DNA of 64,000 bases from Ruegeria atlantica (GTDB lineage Bacteria > Pseudomonadota > Alphaproteobacteria > Rhodobacterales > Rhodobacteraceae). The DNA lies in NCBI RefSeq assembly GCF_013032505.1, contig NZ_WQCG01000001.1, positions 124,001-188,000 on the forward strand. The letters run 5' to 3'. The notes beneath the pieces were generated by a model. The model was not told the origin of the DNA. It was given only the letters and a program-made list of their open reading frames with translations, and made no database searches. This document shows positions 49,982 to 59,405 of the stretch, piece by piece. The translations under genes and the position numbers were made by a program. The first letter of the stretch is position 1; each line of letters starts with the position of its first letter.

Positions 49982-51616
49982 ATGACCAAAGAACGCCTCT
50001 ACCTCTACGACACTACCCTGCGCGACGGGCAGCAAACGCAGGGCGTGCAGTTTTCGACCGCTGAGAAAGTACAAATTACGCAGGCGCTGGATGAGTTGGG
50101 TGTCGATTACATCGAAGGCGGCTGGCCCGGCGCAAATCCTACGGACAGTGCGTATTTTGATGCTGCACCAAAAACCAATGCGCGCCTGACTGCCTTTGGC
50201 ATGACCAAACGGTCCGGTCGTTCGGCCGAGAATGATGATGTTCTGGCCGCCGTGATGAACGCGGGCACGCAGGCGGTTTGTCTGGTGGGCAAGTCCCATG
50301 ATTATCACGTCACCCATGCCCTTGGTTTTCCGTTGGAGGAAAACGTCGAGAACGTGCGCGCCTCGGTCGCGCATGTCGTGGCGCAGGGGCGCGAGGCGCT
50401 GTTTGACGCCGAACATTTCTTTGACGGTTACAAGGACAACCCCGCCTACGCGCTTGAGGTTTGTCGCGCCGCGCTTGAGGCCGGTGCACGCTGGGTTGTC
50501 TTGTGCGACACCAACGGCGGGGCCTTGCCTGCGGAAGTGTCTCGGATCGTGTCTGAACTAATCGCGGCGGGTATGCCGGGGGATCGATTGGGTATCCACA
50601 CACATAACGATACGGAAAATGCAGTGGCGTGTTCCCTGGCCGCCGTCGATGCCGGCGCGCGTCAGGTTCAGGGAACGTTGAACGGGTTGGGTGAGCGGTG
50701 CGGTAATGCAAACCTGACCTCGTTGATTCCGACACTGCTGCTGAAAGAACCCTATGCGTCGACCTACGATATCGGCGTCAGTCGTGAGGCGCTGGCTGGT
50801 TTGACCCGCGTAAGCCGGATGCTGGACGACATTCTGAACCGGGTACCTAGCAAGCAATCGGCCTATGTCGGTGCATCGGCTTTTGCGCACAAAGCGGGCC
50901 TGCATGCCAGCGCGATCCTCAAGGACCCGACGACATATGAACATGTTGAGCCAGAATCGGTTGGAAACACGCGGATCATTCCGATGTCGAACCAGGCGGG
51001 GCAATCGAATCTGCGCAAGCGTCTGGCCGAGGCGGGGTTGTCAGTCGAGGCCGGGGATCCGGCATTGGGTCGCATTCTGGAACGGATCAAGCTGCGCGAG
51101 GCGGATGGATATTCCTACGACACCGCGCAGGCCAGCTTTGAGCTGTTGGCGCGGGATGAATTGGGGCAATTGCCGCAATTCTTTGAGGTTAAACGATACA
51201 AAGTCACGGTCGAGCGACGCAAGAACAAGTACAACAAGATGGTCAGCCTGTCCGAAGCCGTGGTTGTGGTTAAGGTCGATGGCGAAAAGAAGCTGTCGGT
51301 CAGCGAATCGCTGGATGGCGCTGGCGGGGACCGAGGCCCGGTGAACGCGCTGGCCAAGGCGCTGGCCAAAGATCTTGGGCAGTATTCGCGGATTCTGGAT
51401 GATATGCACCTTGTCGACTTCAAGGTGCGGATCACACAGGGCGGTACCGAGGCTGTGACCCGAGTTATTATCGACAGTGAAGACGGGCAGGGGCGGCGGT
51501 GGTCCACCGTCGGCGTCAGTGCAAACATAGTCGATGCCTCTTTCGAAGCGTTGCTGGACGCGATCCAATGGAAACTGGTGCGCGATTGCGGCCCCCAGTC
51601 GGCAGTTGCCGAGTGA
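49982..51616 (+). CDS. cimA: (R)-citramalate synthase
   Basis: Condenses pyruvate and acetyl-CoA to citramalate, an isoleucine route that bypasses threonine deaminase. The 544-residue protein has the HMGL-like barrel with LYDTTLRDGQQTQGVQFS and GIHTHNDTENAVACSLAAVDAGARQVQGTLNGLGERCGNANL, then the C-terminal LeuA-type allosteric domain (about 400-540). The 2-isopropylmalate synthase group is the alternative, but the TTLRDGQQTQGVQFS start and length favour CimA. The ATG at 49982 follows GGGAG seven bases earlier; 49955 is a weaker option. It overlaps the next gene by four bases. Confidence 0.9.
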   Translation: MTKERLYLYDTTLRDGQQTQGVQFSTAEKVQITQALDELGVDYIEGGWPGANPTDSAYFDAAPKTNARLTAFGMTKRSGRSAENDDVLAAVMNAGTQAVCLVGKSHDYHVTHALGFPLEENVENVRASVAHVVAQGREALFDAEHFFDGYKDNPAYALEVCRAALEAGARWVVLCDTNGGALPAEVSRIVSELIAAGMPGDRLGIHTHNDTENAVACSLAAVDAGARQVQGTLNGLGERCGNANLTSLIPTLLLKEPYASTYDIGVSREALAGLTRVSRMLDDILNRVPSKQSAYVGASAFAHKAGLHASAILKDPTTYEHVEPESVGNTRIIPMSNQAGQSNLRKRLAEAGLSVEAGDPALGRILERIKLREADGYSYDTAQASFELLARDELGQLPQFFEVKRYKVTVERRKNKYNKMVSLSEAVVVVKVDGEKKLSVSESLDGAGGDRGPVNALAKALAKDLGQYSRILDDMHLVDFKVRITQGGTEAVTRVIIDSEDGQGRRWSTVGVSANIVDASFEALLDAIQWKLVRDCGPQSAVAE

Positions 51617-52395
51617 GTGCGCCTTTTGACGACGACGTCAAGGCCTGCGCTGCGCTCTTGCATCGGGCCGATCCGGACCGGTTTATGGCGGCCATGGCGG
51701 CACCTGTGTCCGCGAGGGCAGTGTTGTTTCCGATCTATGCGTTAAACATCGAGGTAGCGCGGGCCCCTTGGGTCACGCAAGAGCCGATGATTGCCGAGAT
51801 GCGCTTGCAATGGTGGCGTGATGCGCTGCAGGAAATAGCCGAAGGCCCGACCGTTCGTCGACACGAAGTTGTCACGCCACTGTCGCGTGTTCTGTCCCCG
51901 CATCTTGCATCGATGATGGATGAGTATGTGGCGGTAAGGCGTTGGGATATATACCGAGATCCGTTCGAAGATGAGGATCACTTCGACGCATATATCAACC
52001 ACAGCGCAGGAACGCTTGCGGTGGTTGTGGCACAGGCGCTGGGATCTGCGGATGAAGAAGTCGTGCGGGATTTCGGTTATGCCGTTGGGATCGCCAACTG
52101 GTTGCGCGCCATCCCGGACCTGGAAGCGCGCGGGCGCATACCGTTGCTGGATGGAACGCCAGCGGGTGTACAGGGTCTTGCCGAAAAAGCGTATGGACGG
52201 CTGAAACAGGCGCGGTCTCAGCGCCATTTAGTGGCAAAGAACGCAGCCGCCGCGCTCTATTCTGGTTGGCAAACCGAGTTAATTCTAAAGCAGGCCATTG
52301 CGCGTCCGGAAAGGGTCGCAGCTGGCACGCTTGGCTCAGGCGAAATCCGCCGCCGCCTTTCCTTGATGGTACAGGCGGCAACGGGACGCTGGTAG
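51613..52395 (+). CDS. Squalene/phytoene-synthase-family protein (NDUFAF6-like)
   Basis: A 260-residue all-helical protein of the squalene/phytoene synthase superfamily. It starts at a GTG overlapping the cimA stop (GTGA), reading MSAPFDDDVKACAALLHRADPDRF. The aspartate-rich motifs of true prenyl synthases are degenerate: only one partial DExxxxR-type segment, DEYVAVRRWDIYRD, is seen. Homologues of this length in alphaproteobacteria are related to the mitochondrial complex I assembly factor NDUFAF6, so an enzyme of carotenoid synthesis is unlikely. The role here is inference. Confidence 0.8.
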   Translation: MSAPFDDDVKACAALLHRADPDRFMAAMAAPVSARAVLFPIYALNIEVARAPWVTQEPMIAEMRLQWWRDALQEIAEGPTVRRHEVVTPLSRVLSPHLASMMDEYVAVRRWDIYRDPFEDEDHFDAYINHSAGTLAVVVAQALGSADEEVVRDFGYAVGIANWLRAIPDLEARGRIPLLDGTPAGVQGLAEKAYGRLKQARSQRHLVAKNAAAALYSGWQTELILKQAIARPERVAAGTLGSGEIRRRLSLMVQAATGRW

Positions 52396-52414
52396 CTATC
52401 CCCAGCCGAAATTT

Positions 52415-52777
52415 TCAGATTCTCCATGTCCGACGTACCTGGGGCAAACGCTCCGACGCCATAGTTGCTACGCAAAAGCTGGCCCGAGGCTTCAACGGCC
52501 ACCCAGTCGCCATTTTGTAGTCAATGAAACCGGCTAGTGGGCGTGCAGTAATGCAGGTCAGATCGATTTCAAGGGCGGCAGTCTTGGTGTGATCTTTGAT
52601 GGTCGGAACTCCTATCATGCGCAGGGAGCTTGCACCGGTTTGCATGGCCGAAGTGGAAACGAAGCGGATTTCTGGAGAGGCTTCGATGTCAAAGGAATCG
52701 CAGTTTTCGAGGTGGTTGTTGAACGGGCTCCAGCTAAATTGACTAGGGTATTTCCGAAGCGCACAACTCTGGCACTT
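52415..52777 (-). pseudogene. Probable gene remnant, frame broken
   Basis: On the minus strand the frame from 52777 to 52415 is open and protein-like (FSWSPFNNHLENCDSFDIEASPE continuing to ITARPLAGFIDYKM), yet has no good start: the first ATG is at 52645. Past about 52505 the plausible sequence continues in another frame (VEASGQLLRSNYGVGAFAPG, then TSDMENLKIS). This suggests a frameshifted, 5'-truncated gene. I do not recognise the family. It fills most of the gap between the squalene-synthase-like gene and the MFS gene. Confidence 0.4.
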
Positions 52778-52802
52778 TTACCCCGATCCTGCGCCTAGAC
52801 GT

Positions 52803-54020
52803 TTAGGCCGTTCTGGGGCGCATCGTCAGCCACAACAGCGCACCACCCGCCAGTGTCAGAAGGGGAACCATCGCCACGTTCACTGCGGTCCAGCCTTCGA
52901 TCGGCGAACCGCCGGAACAGTTCATCAACCCGCCTGAAGCAAGCGACGCAAACGTAACGCCACCAAACACCAACAGGTCGTTCAGCCCCTGCATGCGCCC
53001 GCGTTCACTGACTTCATGGGATTCGGCCAACATCGTGGTCGCACCGATGAAGCCGAAATTCCAGCCAATGCCCAGCAACATCAGTGAGATAAAGAAATTG
53101 CCCAACTCGACGCCCTGCAGGGCTACGACCCCGGCAGCGGCCAGTATGGCCAGACCTAGGGCCACGATTTTTTCGACGCCGAAACGCGCGATCAGCTGTC
53201 CGGTGAAAAAGCTGGGGATGTACATCGCCAATACGTGCGTGGTGACAACATCCGCTGCGTCATTGGCGCTGAACCCGCAGCCTACGACAGCCAGTGGCGT
53301 CGAGGTCATAACGAGGTTCATCAACGCATAGGAAACCATAGCGCAAATGATCGCCACCGCGATGCGTGGTGTCTTGAGAAGTTCAATCCGGGACCGGCCT
53401 TTGGGTGCATCCTCGGACGGTTTTGGTGGCGTCGGTATGTCGAGGAAAAAAAACAATGCCGAACCGATGACGTTCAGGGCAATGACAGCGATGTATGTGC
53501 CAAGGAAAGGGATGACGTAAGCAGTCGAGGTCAGCTTGACGATCTGAGGTCCGATGATGGCCGCAGCCAAGCCGCCTGCCATGACGTAGGAAATCGCTTT
53601 CGGACGAAACGCGTCTGATGCGGTGTCAGCGGCAGCAAAGCGGTAGAAGCCGTGCGCGCTCATGTAAATGCCGGTTAGAAGACTACCCAGCAGAAACACC
53701 GGAAACGAGCCCAGGAACAATCCATAAGCGCCTACCAGACCGCCGCAGGCCCCAGCCGTTGCGCCCACCAGAAATCCGGCACGCCGCCCCCAACGCTGCA
53801 TAATGGCCGAGATCGGAGTGGCAGCGAGCATGGACCCAAGCACGATCAAGGAAATGGGCAAAGTCGCCAAGCAGGCGTTCGTCGCCAGTGATTGCCCCGC
53901 CAGCCCCCCAACGATGAAAATCATCGGCATTTGGGCGCCAAGCAGGGCTTGCGCGGCCACCAAAACGGCGACATTGCGTTTGGCCTGACTGTTGTCGGGG
54001 GTGGTGGCGGTCATGGTCAT
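52803..54020 (-). CDS. MFS transporter
   Basis: A 405-residue major facilitator with about 12 membrane segments. The segment between the second and third helices holds MQRWGRRAGFLVGATAGACGG, the MFS A-like motif, and the central loop (IPTPPKPSEDAPKGRSRIELL) splits the two halves. The start MTMTATTPDN at 54020 removes a long non-membrane extension. Two-fold MFS symmetry is clear, but there is no hint of the substrate. It is divergent from the glycosylase operon, with about 100 bases between starts. Confidence 0.88.
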   Translation of the reverse strand: MTMTATTPDNSQAKRNVAVLVAAQALLGAQMPMIFIVGGLAGQSLATNACLATLPISLIVLGSMLAATPISAIMQRWGRRAGFLVGATAGACGGLVGAYGLFLGSFPVFLLGSLLTGIYMSAHGFYRFAAADTASDAFRPKAISYVMAGGLAAAIIGPQIVKLTSTAYVIPFLGTYIAVIALNVIGSALFFFLDIPTPPKPSEDAPKGRSRIELLKTPRIAVAIICAMVSYALMNLVMTSTPLAVVGCGFSANDAADVVTTHVLAMYIPSFFTGQLIARFGVEKIVALGLAILAAAGVVALQGVELGNFFISLMLLGIGWNFGFIGATTMLAESHEVSERGRMQGLNDLLVFGGVTFASLASGGLMNCSGGSPIEGWTAVNVAMVPLLTLAGGALLWLTMRPRTA

Positions 54021-54117
54021 GAGCACATGCGTATCGGCGAAAACGATTGTGCACAAGCGGGTTGCATCTGCGGCAAAGCGGCCTAACGTGCAGGCGAATA
54101 TTGAGGCCGGAGGGCAC

Positions 54118-54750
54118 ATGTCCGTTGGACGGATCATAGAAACACCCGATTGCGTAGCCGAGGGCGCCACCTGGCTGGCAAAAAGCTGCCCGCGCATGGC
54201 CTATGCGATCGAGCAAACCGGTCCCTTGCCCCTGCGTCGCCGTCCAGACGGATTTGCGCAACTGCTTAGCGCGATTGTCAGTCAGCAGGTCAGTGTGGCC
54301 TCGGCCAATGCGATCTGGAAACGATTGAAAGACGCCAAGTTGACCGGCCCGCGCAAGATCATGTGGGCCACCGACGGCGATCTTCGCGCTGTTGGGCTGA
54401 GCCGGCAAAAAATCCGCTACGCCCGTGCCCTGGCTGACGCGCGCATTGATTACTTGGCTTTACGGGACGCATCTGACGACGAAGTGGTGGCGATCCTGAC
54501 CGAGGTATCGGGTATCGGCGTCTGGACAGCCGAGATTTACGCCATGTTTTCTTTGGGGCGGGCCGACGTGATTGCTCCGGGCGATCTGGCACTGCAGGAG
54601 GCTGCGCGTATCCTATATGATTTGCCTGATCGGCCGACCGACAAACAATTGCGCCAGATGGCTGAGGCCTGGTCACCCTGGCGTTCGGTTGCGGCGCGGG
54701 TTTTGTGGGCCTATTACCGGGTGGCCAAAGAACGAGAAGGGATCAGATGA
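54118..54750 (+). CDS. DNA-3-methyladenine glycosylase (AlkA-like, HhH-GPD)
   Basis: A 210-residue base-excision repair enzyme. The helix-hairpin-helix motif is in TEVSGIGVWTAEI (about 128-140) and the catalytic aspartate is D156 in IAPGDLALQ. There is no FeS-loop cysteine set, so it is not of the endonuclease III or MutY type. The ATG at 54118 has GGAGGG upstream. It overlaps the next gene by four bases (ATGA), so repair enzyme and hydrolase are translated together. Confidence 0.92.
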   Translation: MSVGRIIETPDCVAEGATWLAKSCPRMAYAIEQTGPLPLRRRPDGFAQLLSAIVSQQVSVASANAIWKRLKDAKLTGPRKIMWATDGDLRAVGLSRQKIRYARALADARIDYLALRDASDDEVVAILTEVSGIGVWTAEIYAMFSLGRADVIAPGDLALQEAARILYDLPDRPTDKQLRQMAEAWSPWRSVAARVLWAYYRVAKEREGIR

Positions 54751-55412
54751 CACGAGTTTTGAATGCGCTCAGGAAAGAGCCGGTTTCAGGCGACACACGC
54801 TCGGTCGTGGTGTTCGTGCACGGCTACGGCGCGAATGGGGCCGATTTGCTGGGTCTGGCCGATCCGCTGGGTGAACATTTGCCCGATACGTTGTTCGTGT
54901 CACCTGATGCACCGGAACAGATCCCGGGAATGCCCAACGGGTTCCAGTGGTTCCCGATCCCCTGGATTGACGGATCGTCCGAGGAAGAAGCGCGCCGCGG
55001 TATGGAAATGGCCGCCGACGATTTCAACGCCTTCCTCGATGCGCTTATGGTGGATGAGGATGTGCTGCCAGAGCAGGTGGTTCTGTTCGGCTTTAGCCAA
55101 GGCACGATGATGAGCCTGCATGTAGCGCCGCGTCGCGAAGATCCGGTGGCAGGAATAGTTGCGTTCTCGGGCCGGTTGTTAGAGCCCGATCTGCTGCCCG
55201 ACGAAACAGTCAGCCGAATGCCCATTCTTTTGGTGCATGGTGATGCCGACGACGTGGTGCCTCCACAATCGTTGCCCGAAGCCGCCGAGGCACTGCAGGC
55301 TGCAGGTTTCAAAGAAGTCTACGCGCATGTCATGAAAGGCACCGGCCACGGGATTGCCCCGGACGGGCTTAGCGTCGCGCTGGCCTTCATGCGCGACAAA
55401 CTGAGCCTCTAG
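54747..55412 (+). CDS. Alpha/beta hydrolase of the phospholipase/carboxylesterase family
   Basis: A 221-residue serine hydrolase. The nucleophile is S117 in LFGFSQGTMM, the acid D166 or D169 in VHGDADDVVP and the base H201 in GTGHGI, with VFVHGYGANGADL as the oxyanion block. Family members hydrolyse short acyl or lysophospholipid esters. It is coupled to the glycosylase by an ATGA overlap. The GNAT gene follows after two bases. Confidence 0.9.
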   Translation: MTRVLNALRKEPVSGDTRSVVVFVHGYGANGADLLGLADPLGEHLPDTLFVSPDAPEQIPGMPNGFQWFPIPWIDGSSEEEARRGMEMAADDFNAFLDALMVDEDVLPEQVVLFGFSQGTMMSLHVAPRREDPVAGIVAFSGRLLEPDLLPDETVSRMPILLVHGDADDVVPPQSLPEAAEALQAAGFKEVYAHVMKGTGHGIAPDGLSVALAFMRDKLSL

Positions 55413-55414
55413 CG

Positions 55415-55918
55415 ATGATAGCGGTCCGCCCCATGATGCAAGAGGATGTGGCAGACGCCTGCAGAATCCTCAATGAAATCATAGAAATCGGTGGAACGAC
55501 CGCTTTTGAAACCCCGTTCTCTGAGGCGCTTTTTGCCCAGGTTTATCTGAATGGTGCGGAAAAGATCTGTTGCCACGTTGCCTTGGATGAACAAGGCGAG
55601 GTGGCCGGATTTCAGTGGCTTGGCACCAATGACGATCTGCCGGATGACTGCGCGGATATTGCCACCTTCACCCGGCGCGAACCGGTGTTGAAAGGGGCCG
55701 GGCGGGCCTTGTTTTCGGAAACTACAACCCAGGCCGCAGCCCTCGGGTTCAACACGCTTAACGCCACCATTCGGGCGGACAACCGGCTGGGGCTGAGCTA
55801 TTACGACAAGATGGGTTTCCGCGACTACTCGGTCGCATACGCTGTCGCATTGAACGATGGAACGCCCGTCGACCGGATTTCCAAGCGGTTTGAGTTGAAA
55901 AAGGACACGGCATGCTGA
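55415..55918 (+). CDS. GNAT-family N-acetyltransferase
   Basis: A 167-residue acyl-CoA-dependent acetyltransferase. VRPMMQEDVADACRILNEII is the first strand-helix unit, GAGRALFSETTTQAAALG the acetyl-CoA pyrophosphate site (usually R/QxxGxG/A), and IRADNRLGLSYYDKMGFRDY the C-terminal block. The acceptor is unknown. It resembles PatA/RimI-like small enzymes more than an antibiotic resistance acetyltransferase. It overlaps the next gene by seven bases. Confidence 0.9.
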   Translation: MIAVRPMMQEDVADACRILNEIIEIGGTTAFETPFSEALFAQVYLNGAEKICCHVALDEQGEVAGFQWLGTNDDLPDDCADIATFTRREPVLKGAGRALFSETTTQAAALGFNTLNATIRADNRLGLSYYDKMGFRDYSVAYAVALNDGTPVDRISKRFELKKDTAC

Positions 55919-56214
55919 TTGTTACCGGAACGGTTGAAGTGTCGACGGATGGAGTCGACAAAGCCATAGCAGCAGCACAGAGAATGGTTGCCGAGACCGT
56001 GAAAGAGCCCGGTTGCCTGATCTACGAATTCAGCCAGATACTGGGGCAAGCGAACCGGTTCCGCGTCTATGAAGAGTGGCAGGATCAGGCCGCGCTCGAA
56101 GCGCATTTTTCCGCCCCTCATATGGCAGAGTTTCAGGCCGTATTGGGAGACGTAGGCGTGGTTTCCAGCGATATCTACCGCGTTGCCGGGGGTGTAAAGC
56201 AACCTCTGCGCTAA
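55912..56214 (+). CDS. Putative quinol monooxygenase (ABM domain)
   Basis: A 100-residue ferredoxin-like protein of the antibiotic biosynthesis monooxygenase (ABM, YgiN-like) family. EPGCLIYEFSQ and RFRVYEEWQDQAALEAHFSAPHM are the family blocks. It could oxidise a quinol or act on a small aromatic, as cofactor-free oxygenases. It is the last gene of the glycosylase-hydrolase-GNAT-ABM run and is convergent with the VOC gene. Confidence 0.88.
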   Translation: MLIVTGTVEVSTDGVDKAIAAAQRMVAETVKEPGCLIYEFSQILGQANRFRVYEEWQDQAALEAHFSAPHMAEFQAVLGDVGVVSSDIYRVAGGVKQPLR

Positions 56215-56218
56215 GGTA

Positions 56219-56644
56219 TCAGGTCCATAGATGGCCTTCGGCGAATTCCACCGAGTTTCCGGCGGGGTCCCGAATATAGAGCGACCGTGCCCCGTTCGGC
56301 CAATCGAATTCAGCATCAATTGGGATATTCCACTCCAGCAGATGCTTGCGCATTTCTTCGATCTGGGGTCGTGACAAAGTCATGCAGACGTGACCGGGTC
56401 CACGCGCGCCGTGTGGCGGGACGGGCAGGTTTGGATTCCCCGGCGGCTTTGCCGTCTCATCTGCGTTGAATAGCAACAACACCGATCCGCCCACGCGGAA
56501 AAACACATGCCGGTTTGCGACGCGTTGTATGGGCTCCAACGCCAAAATATCACCGTAGAACCGTTCTGCGGCATCCAGATCACCAACATAAAGGGCGGCC
56601 TCAAGAATCCCTTCAGGGGAGGGTGTGCTTCGGGTGACTTTCAT
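56219..56644 (-). CDS. VOC-family (glyoxalase/dioxygenase fold) protein
   Basis: A 141-residue vicinal-oxygen-chelate protein with two beta-alpha-beta-beta-beta halves: ILEAALYVGDLDAAERFYGDIL and ARGPGHVCMTLSRPQIEEM, with a metal-ligand-like H and E (GHVCM, GNSVEFAEG). Family functions include glyoxalase I, ring-cleaving dioxygenase and fosfomycin or bleomycin resistance. The substrate cannot be named. Confidence 0.85.
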   Translation of the reverse strand: MKVTRSTPSPEGILEAALYVGDLDAAERFYGDILALEPIQRVANRHVFFRVGGSVLLLFNADETAKPPGNPNLPVPPHGARGPGHVCMTLSRPQIEEMRKHLLEWNIPIDAEFDWPNGARSLYIRDPAGNSVEFAEGHLWT

Positions 56645-56676
56645 GCCTTAAGCCTATCACAAAAGGGGCGTTTTTG

Positions 56677-57282
56677 TCACCTGCGTGGGCGGCGGTCCCT
56701 TTTACGTTGTGGTGCTGAATTCAAGGCGGGGGTTGGCAGGCTGTCCCATTGGCCAAGGTTTAACCCGGCCAAAGTCCAGTCGCCAATCCGGGAGCGGATA
56801 AGACGCAAGGTCGGGTGGCCCACAGCTGCAGTCATGCGTCGTACCTGCCGGTTACGGCCTTCGCGCAAAGTCAGTTCGATCCAGCAATCGGGGACGGATT
56901 GGCGGACCCGGATCGGCGGGTTTCGAGGCCACAGGGCTTCGGGTTCGTCCATCAATCGGGCCTTTGCCGGCCGCGTCACCCCGTCCTTCAGTTCAACCCC
57001 GTCGCGCAGTGCCTTCAACGCAGCAGCATCGGGCAGACCTTCGACCTGAACCCAATAGGTTTTGGGCATCTTGTGTTTGGGATCGGATATTTGCGCCTGC
57101 AACTTGCCAATGTCTGTCAGCAGCATCAGGCCCTCGCTGTCGCGATCCAACCGGCCCGCCGGATATACGCCAGGCAGGTCGATGTAGTCCGATAACGTGC
57201 TGCGCGGCGAATCCGCATTTGCACGATCCGTAAATTGCGGCAGCACGTCGAAGGGTTTATTGAATCGTATGAACCAGCTCAT
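56677..57282 (-). CDS. rluE: 23S rRNA pseudouridine synthase, RluE-type
   Basis: A 201-residue RsuA/RluE-family pseudouridine synthase. The catalytic aspartate is D46 in [43 protein letters not shown] and the [12 protein letters not shown] tail match the family. There is no N-terminal S4 domain, as in RluE. The start at 57282 ([14 protein letters not shown]) is preferred over 57336. The target uridine is inferred. Confidence 0.88.
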   Translation of the reverse strand: MSWFIRFNKPFDVLPQFTDRANADSPRSTLSDYIDLPGVYPAGRLDRDSEGLMLLTDIGKLQAQISDPKHKMPKTYWVQVEGLPDAAALKALRDGVELKDGVTRPAKARLMDEPEALWPRNPPIRVRQSVPDCWIELTLREGRNRQVRRMTAAVGHPTLRLIRSRIGDWTLAGLNLGQWDSLPTPALNSAPQRKRDRRPRR

Positions 57283-57495
57283 GATCTTGCCATAGCGTGC
57301 CCGACACGGCGAACGCAACCTGTGGATAACTGTCACGTCTTTGTTACGGAGCAGGCTTAACCAATACCCGAGATATTGTGGAAACTCAGGGCTTGTCAGA
57401 GTTTTAACACGATATATAGTTAAGTTAAGGCCGGGGCGGGTGTTCCCCGCTCTGATGTCAAAAAAGGGCAGAGCAGAGCGAGGAGCGATTCCGAT

Positions 57496-58083
57496 ATGGA
57501 CGGAGAATTCAGGACCGAATTTGTCAGGGAACCGGGTGCCCTAAAGCACCATCCGGCATTGGTTTTGAACGCCGATTATCGCCCATTATCCTATTACCCA
57601 CTGTCCCTGTGGCCGTGGCAAGAAGCGATCAAGGCGGCCTGGCTGGACAGGGTGGATATCGTGGCCGAGTACGACGAGGTCGTCCGAAGCCCGAGTACCG
57701 AGATCCGAATACCGTCGGTCGTTGTCCTCAAAGACTATGTAAAACCCAGAAAGCGCGTGGCCTTCACGCGCTTTAATTTATTTCTGAGGGATGAATTCCG
57801 GTGCCAGTATTGCGGATGTCGTGACAACCTGACTTTTGACCATGTTGTTCCGCGAGCTGCCGGTGGCGTGACCAGTTGGCAGAACGTTGTTGCGGCGTGC
57901 AGCCCATGTAACCTTCGTAAGGGGTCGAAATCGCTACGGCAGGCTGGCATGTCGCTGCGCAAGCCGCCACGCCAGCCCGATGCTGAGGCGTTGCGGAATA
58001 TCGGACGGAAATTCCCACCAAACCATCTGCATGACAGTTGGATCGACTTTCTGTATTGGGACGCGGAACTGGACGAGATGTAG
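57496..58083 (+). CDS. HNH endonuclease
   Basis: A 195-residue protein with an N-terminal part of about 95 residues ([25 protein letters not shown]) and a C-terminal HNH nuclease domain: zinc cysteines C103, C106, C135 and C138 (CQYCG, CSPCN), catalytic D115-H116 in [12 protein letters not shown] and N130 in WQNVV. This is a widespread housekeeping form in alphaproteobacteria, not a mobile-element homing enzyme. No toxin, immunity or restriction gene is adjacent. It is convergent with dsbB. Confidence 0.9.
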   Translation: MDGEFRTEFVREPGALKHHPALVLNADYRPLSYYPLSLWPWQEAIKAAWLDRVDIVAEYDEVVRSPSTEIRIPSVVVLKDYVKPRKRVAFTRFNLFLRDEFRCQYCGCRDNLTFDHVVPRAAGGVTSWQNVVAACSPCNLRKGSKSLRQAGMSLRKPPRQPDAEALRNIGRKFPPNHLHDSWIDFLYWDAELDEM

Positions 58084-58086
58084 CGC

Positions 58087-58551
58087 TTACTTCGCCCGGA
58101 AGGCGGCCAGCCAGATCAGGACCAGCCCAGCTGAGAGCAGGGCGTTCCACCCCGCCATCGACAATCCGAACATTTCCCATGGGATATCATCACAGCGCAC
58201 AAGTGGCGCGGACATGATTTGATCCATCAGTTCCTCAGCCGACAAACCGCCAATATCGCCCGACGTGCAACTGGTTGGACCTTCCCACCATTTCTGCTCG
58301 ACGCCTGCGTGGTATATGCCAATTCCCGCTGTCACCATCGCGGCAATAGCGCCCAATAGGGGTAGTGGGCGAATGCCCGGAAAGGCAAAGGCAAGAATGC
58401 CGATCAAAATGGCTGCGCCATGGGGATAACGCTGCCAGATGCACATCTTGCACGGAGCCATGCCGCCCAGATATTGAAACGCCCACGCACCCAATAAAAG
58501 AGCGGCGGATCCGCCAGCAGCAATCAGGATCAACAGTTTTTTGCGCGTCAT
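58087..58551 (-). CDS. dsbB: Disulfide bond formation protein B
   Basis: A 154-residue inner-membrane protein with four membrane segments. It reoxidises DsbA and passes electrons to quinone. The quinone-side cysteine pair is in MAPCKMCIWQRYPHG and the periplasmic second pair in TSCTSG and VRCDDIP. It overlaps the DedA/YqaA-type gene by four bases, so they are co-transcribed. dsbA is not in the window. Confidence 0.9.
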   Translation of the reverse strand: MTRKKLLILIAAGGSAALLLGAWAFQYLGGMAPCKMCIWQRYPHGAAILIGILAFAFPGIRPLPLLGAIAAMVTAGIGIYHAGVEQKWWEGPTSCTSGDIGGLSAEELMDQIMSAPLVRCDDIPWEMFGLSMAGWNALLSAGLVLIWLAAFRAK

Positions 58552-59126
58552 AGGTATCTCACTGCCAAAAACCCACCGAACAGCAGGATGACAAACAGGG
58601 TAAACATAAGGCCCAGGCGTTTTTCGATGAAGTTTCGAATGGGTTCACCGAACCCCCAAAGCAATCCGGCAACAATAAAGAACCTGAGCGCACGGGCCAG
58701 AATCGACGTGGCAACAAAGGTCCCTAGCGGCATACCCGTCCAACCGGACATGATTGTGATGACCTTGTACGGGAACGGCGTAATACCTGCGCCCAACACA
58801 GCCCAGAACCCGAAGTCATTGAACCGGGTGTTGAACTCTTCCATGGCGTGCGCCTTGCCCATCGATTCCAGAATGGGCTGGCCAATACTCTCATAGAAGA
58901 ACGCACCGATTGCATATCCCAACATACCGCCCAGCACCGACGCCACCAGAGCGACCGTTGCAATCAACCATGCGCGCGACGGGCGGGCCAGGATCATGGG
59001 AATCATCAGAACGTCGGGGGGAATCGGAAAGAAGGAGCTTTCTACAAACGCCACAACAGCCAACGCCCACAGGGCGTGCGGATGTTCCGCCAGACGAATG
59101 GTCCAGTCATAAAGCGATCGCAACAT
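58548..59126 (-). CDS. DedA/YqaA-family membrane protein
   Basis: A 192-residue membrane protein with the SNARE-associated/VTT domain: SSFFPIPPDVLMIPMILARP near residue 30, GGMLGYAIGAFFYESIG and GAGITPFPYKVITIMSGWTGM. YqaA/DedA proteins are linked to lipid scrambling or transport. The start codon is followed by an Arg-containing amphipathic stretch (LRSLYDWTIRLAEHP). It precedes dsbB in a two-gene operon. Confidence 0.9.
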   Translation of the reverse strand: MLRSLYDWTIRLAEHPHALWALAVVAFVESSFFPIPPDVLMIPMILARPSRAWLIATVALVASVLGGMLGYAIGAFFYESIGQPILESMGKAHAMEEFNTRFNDFGFWAVLGAGITPFPYKVITIMSGWTGMPLGTFVATSILARALRFFIVAGLLWGFGEPIRNFIEKRLGLMFTLFVILLFGGFLAVRYL

Positions 59127-59272
59127 AAGACGCTAGTATCCCGTTCTCTTGTTGGCCAAGCCAAACCACGCGCCTGATGAGCCGTCAACCGTGCCCGGAG
59201 AAAACAAACTGAATATCGGTTGTTTTTTGCCTCTGGACCTTCCCGAATATGAAGGCTAATCCAGTGTTCGTG

Positions 59273-59358
59273 GCCCAAGTGGCGGAATGGTAGACGCAGG
59301 GGATTCAAAATCCCCCGGTAGTGATACCGTGCCGGTTCGAGTCCGGCCTTGGGTACCA
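59273..59358 (+). tRNA. tRNA-Leu (CAA)
   Basis: An 86-base class II tRNA with anticodon CAA in a GGGGA/TCCCC stem, a variable arm and encoded CCA. The first acceptor pair is G1-U72. A terminator follows five bases later. Confidence 0.96.
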
Positions 59359-59362
59359 AAGT

Positions 59363-59405
59363 AAAAACAGAGGGTTAGGGAAACCTGCTCTCTGTTTTTT
59401 CTTTT
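59363..59405 (+). terminator. Terminator after tRNA-Leu
   Basis: AAAACAGAG (59364-59372) pairs with CTCTGTTTT (59389-59397 region), and the run of Ts continues. It ends the tRNA-Leu transcript. Confidence 0.8.

Noticed and set aside
51613..52395. Carotenoid (phytoene) synthase crtB
   Set aside because: The protein is short, its aspartate-rich motifs are degenerate and no other carotenoid genes are near.
57496..58083. Defence or homing endonuclease
   Set aside because: The HNH protein is a common chromosomal form flanked by housekeeping genes, with no immunity, methylase or mobile partners.
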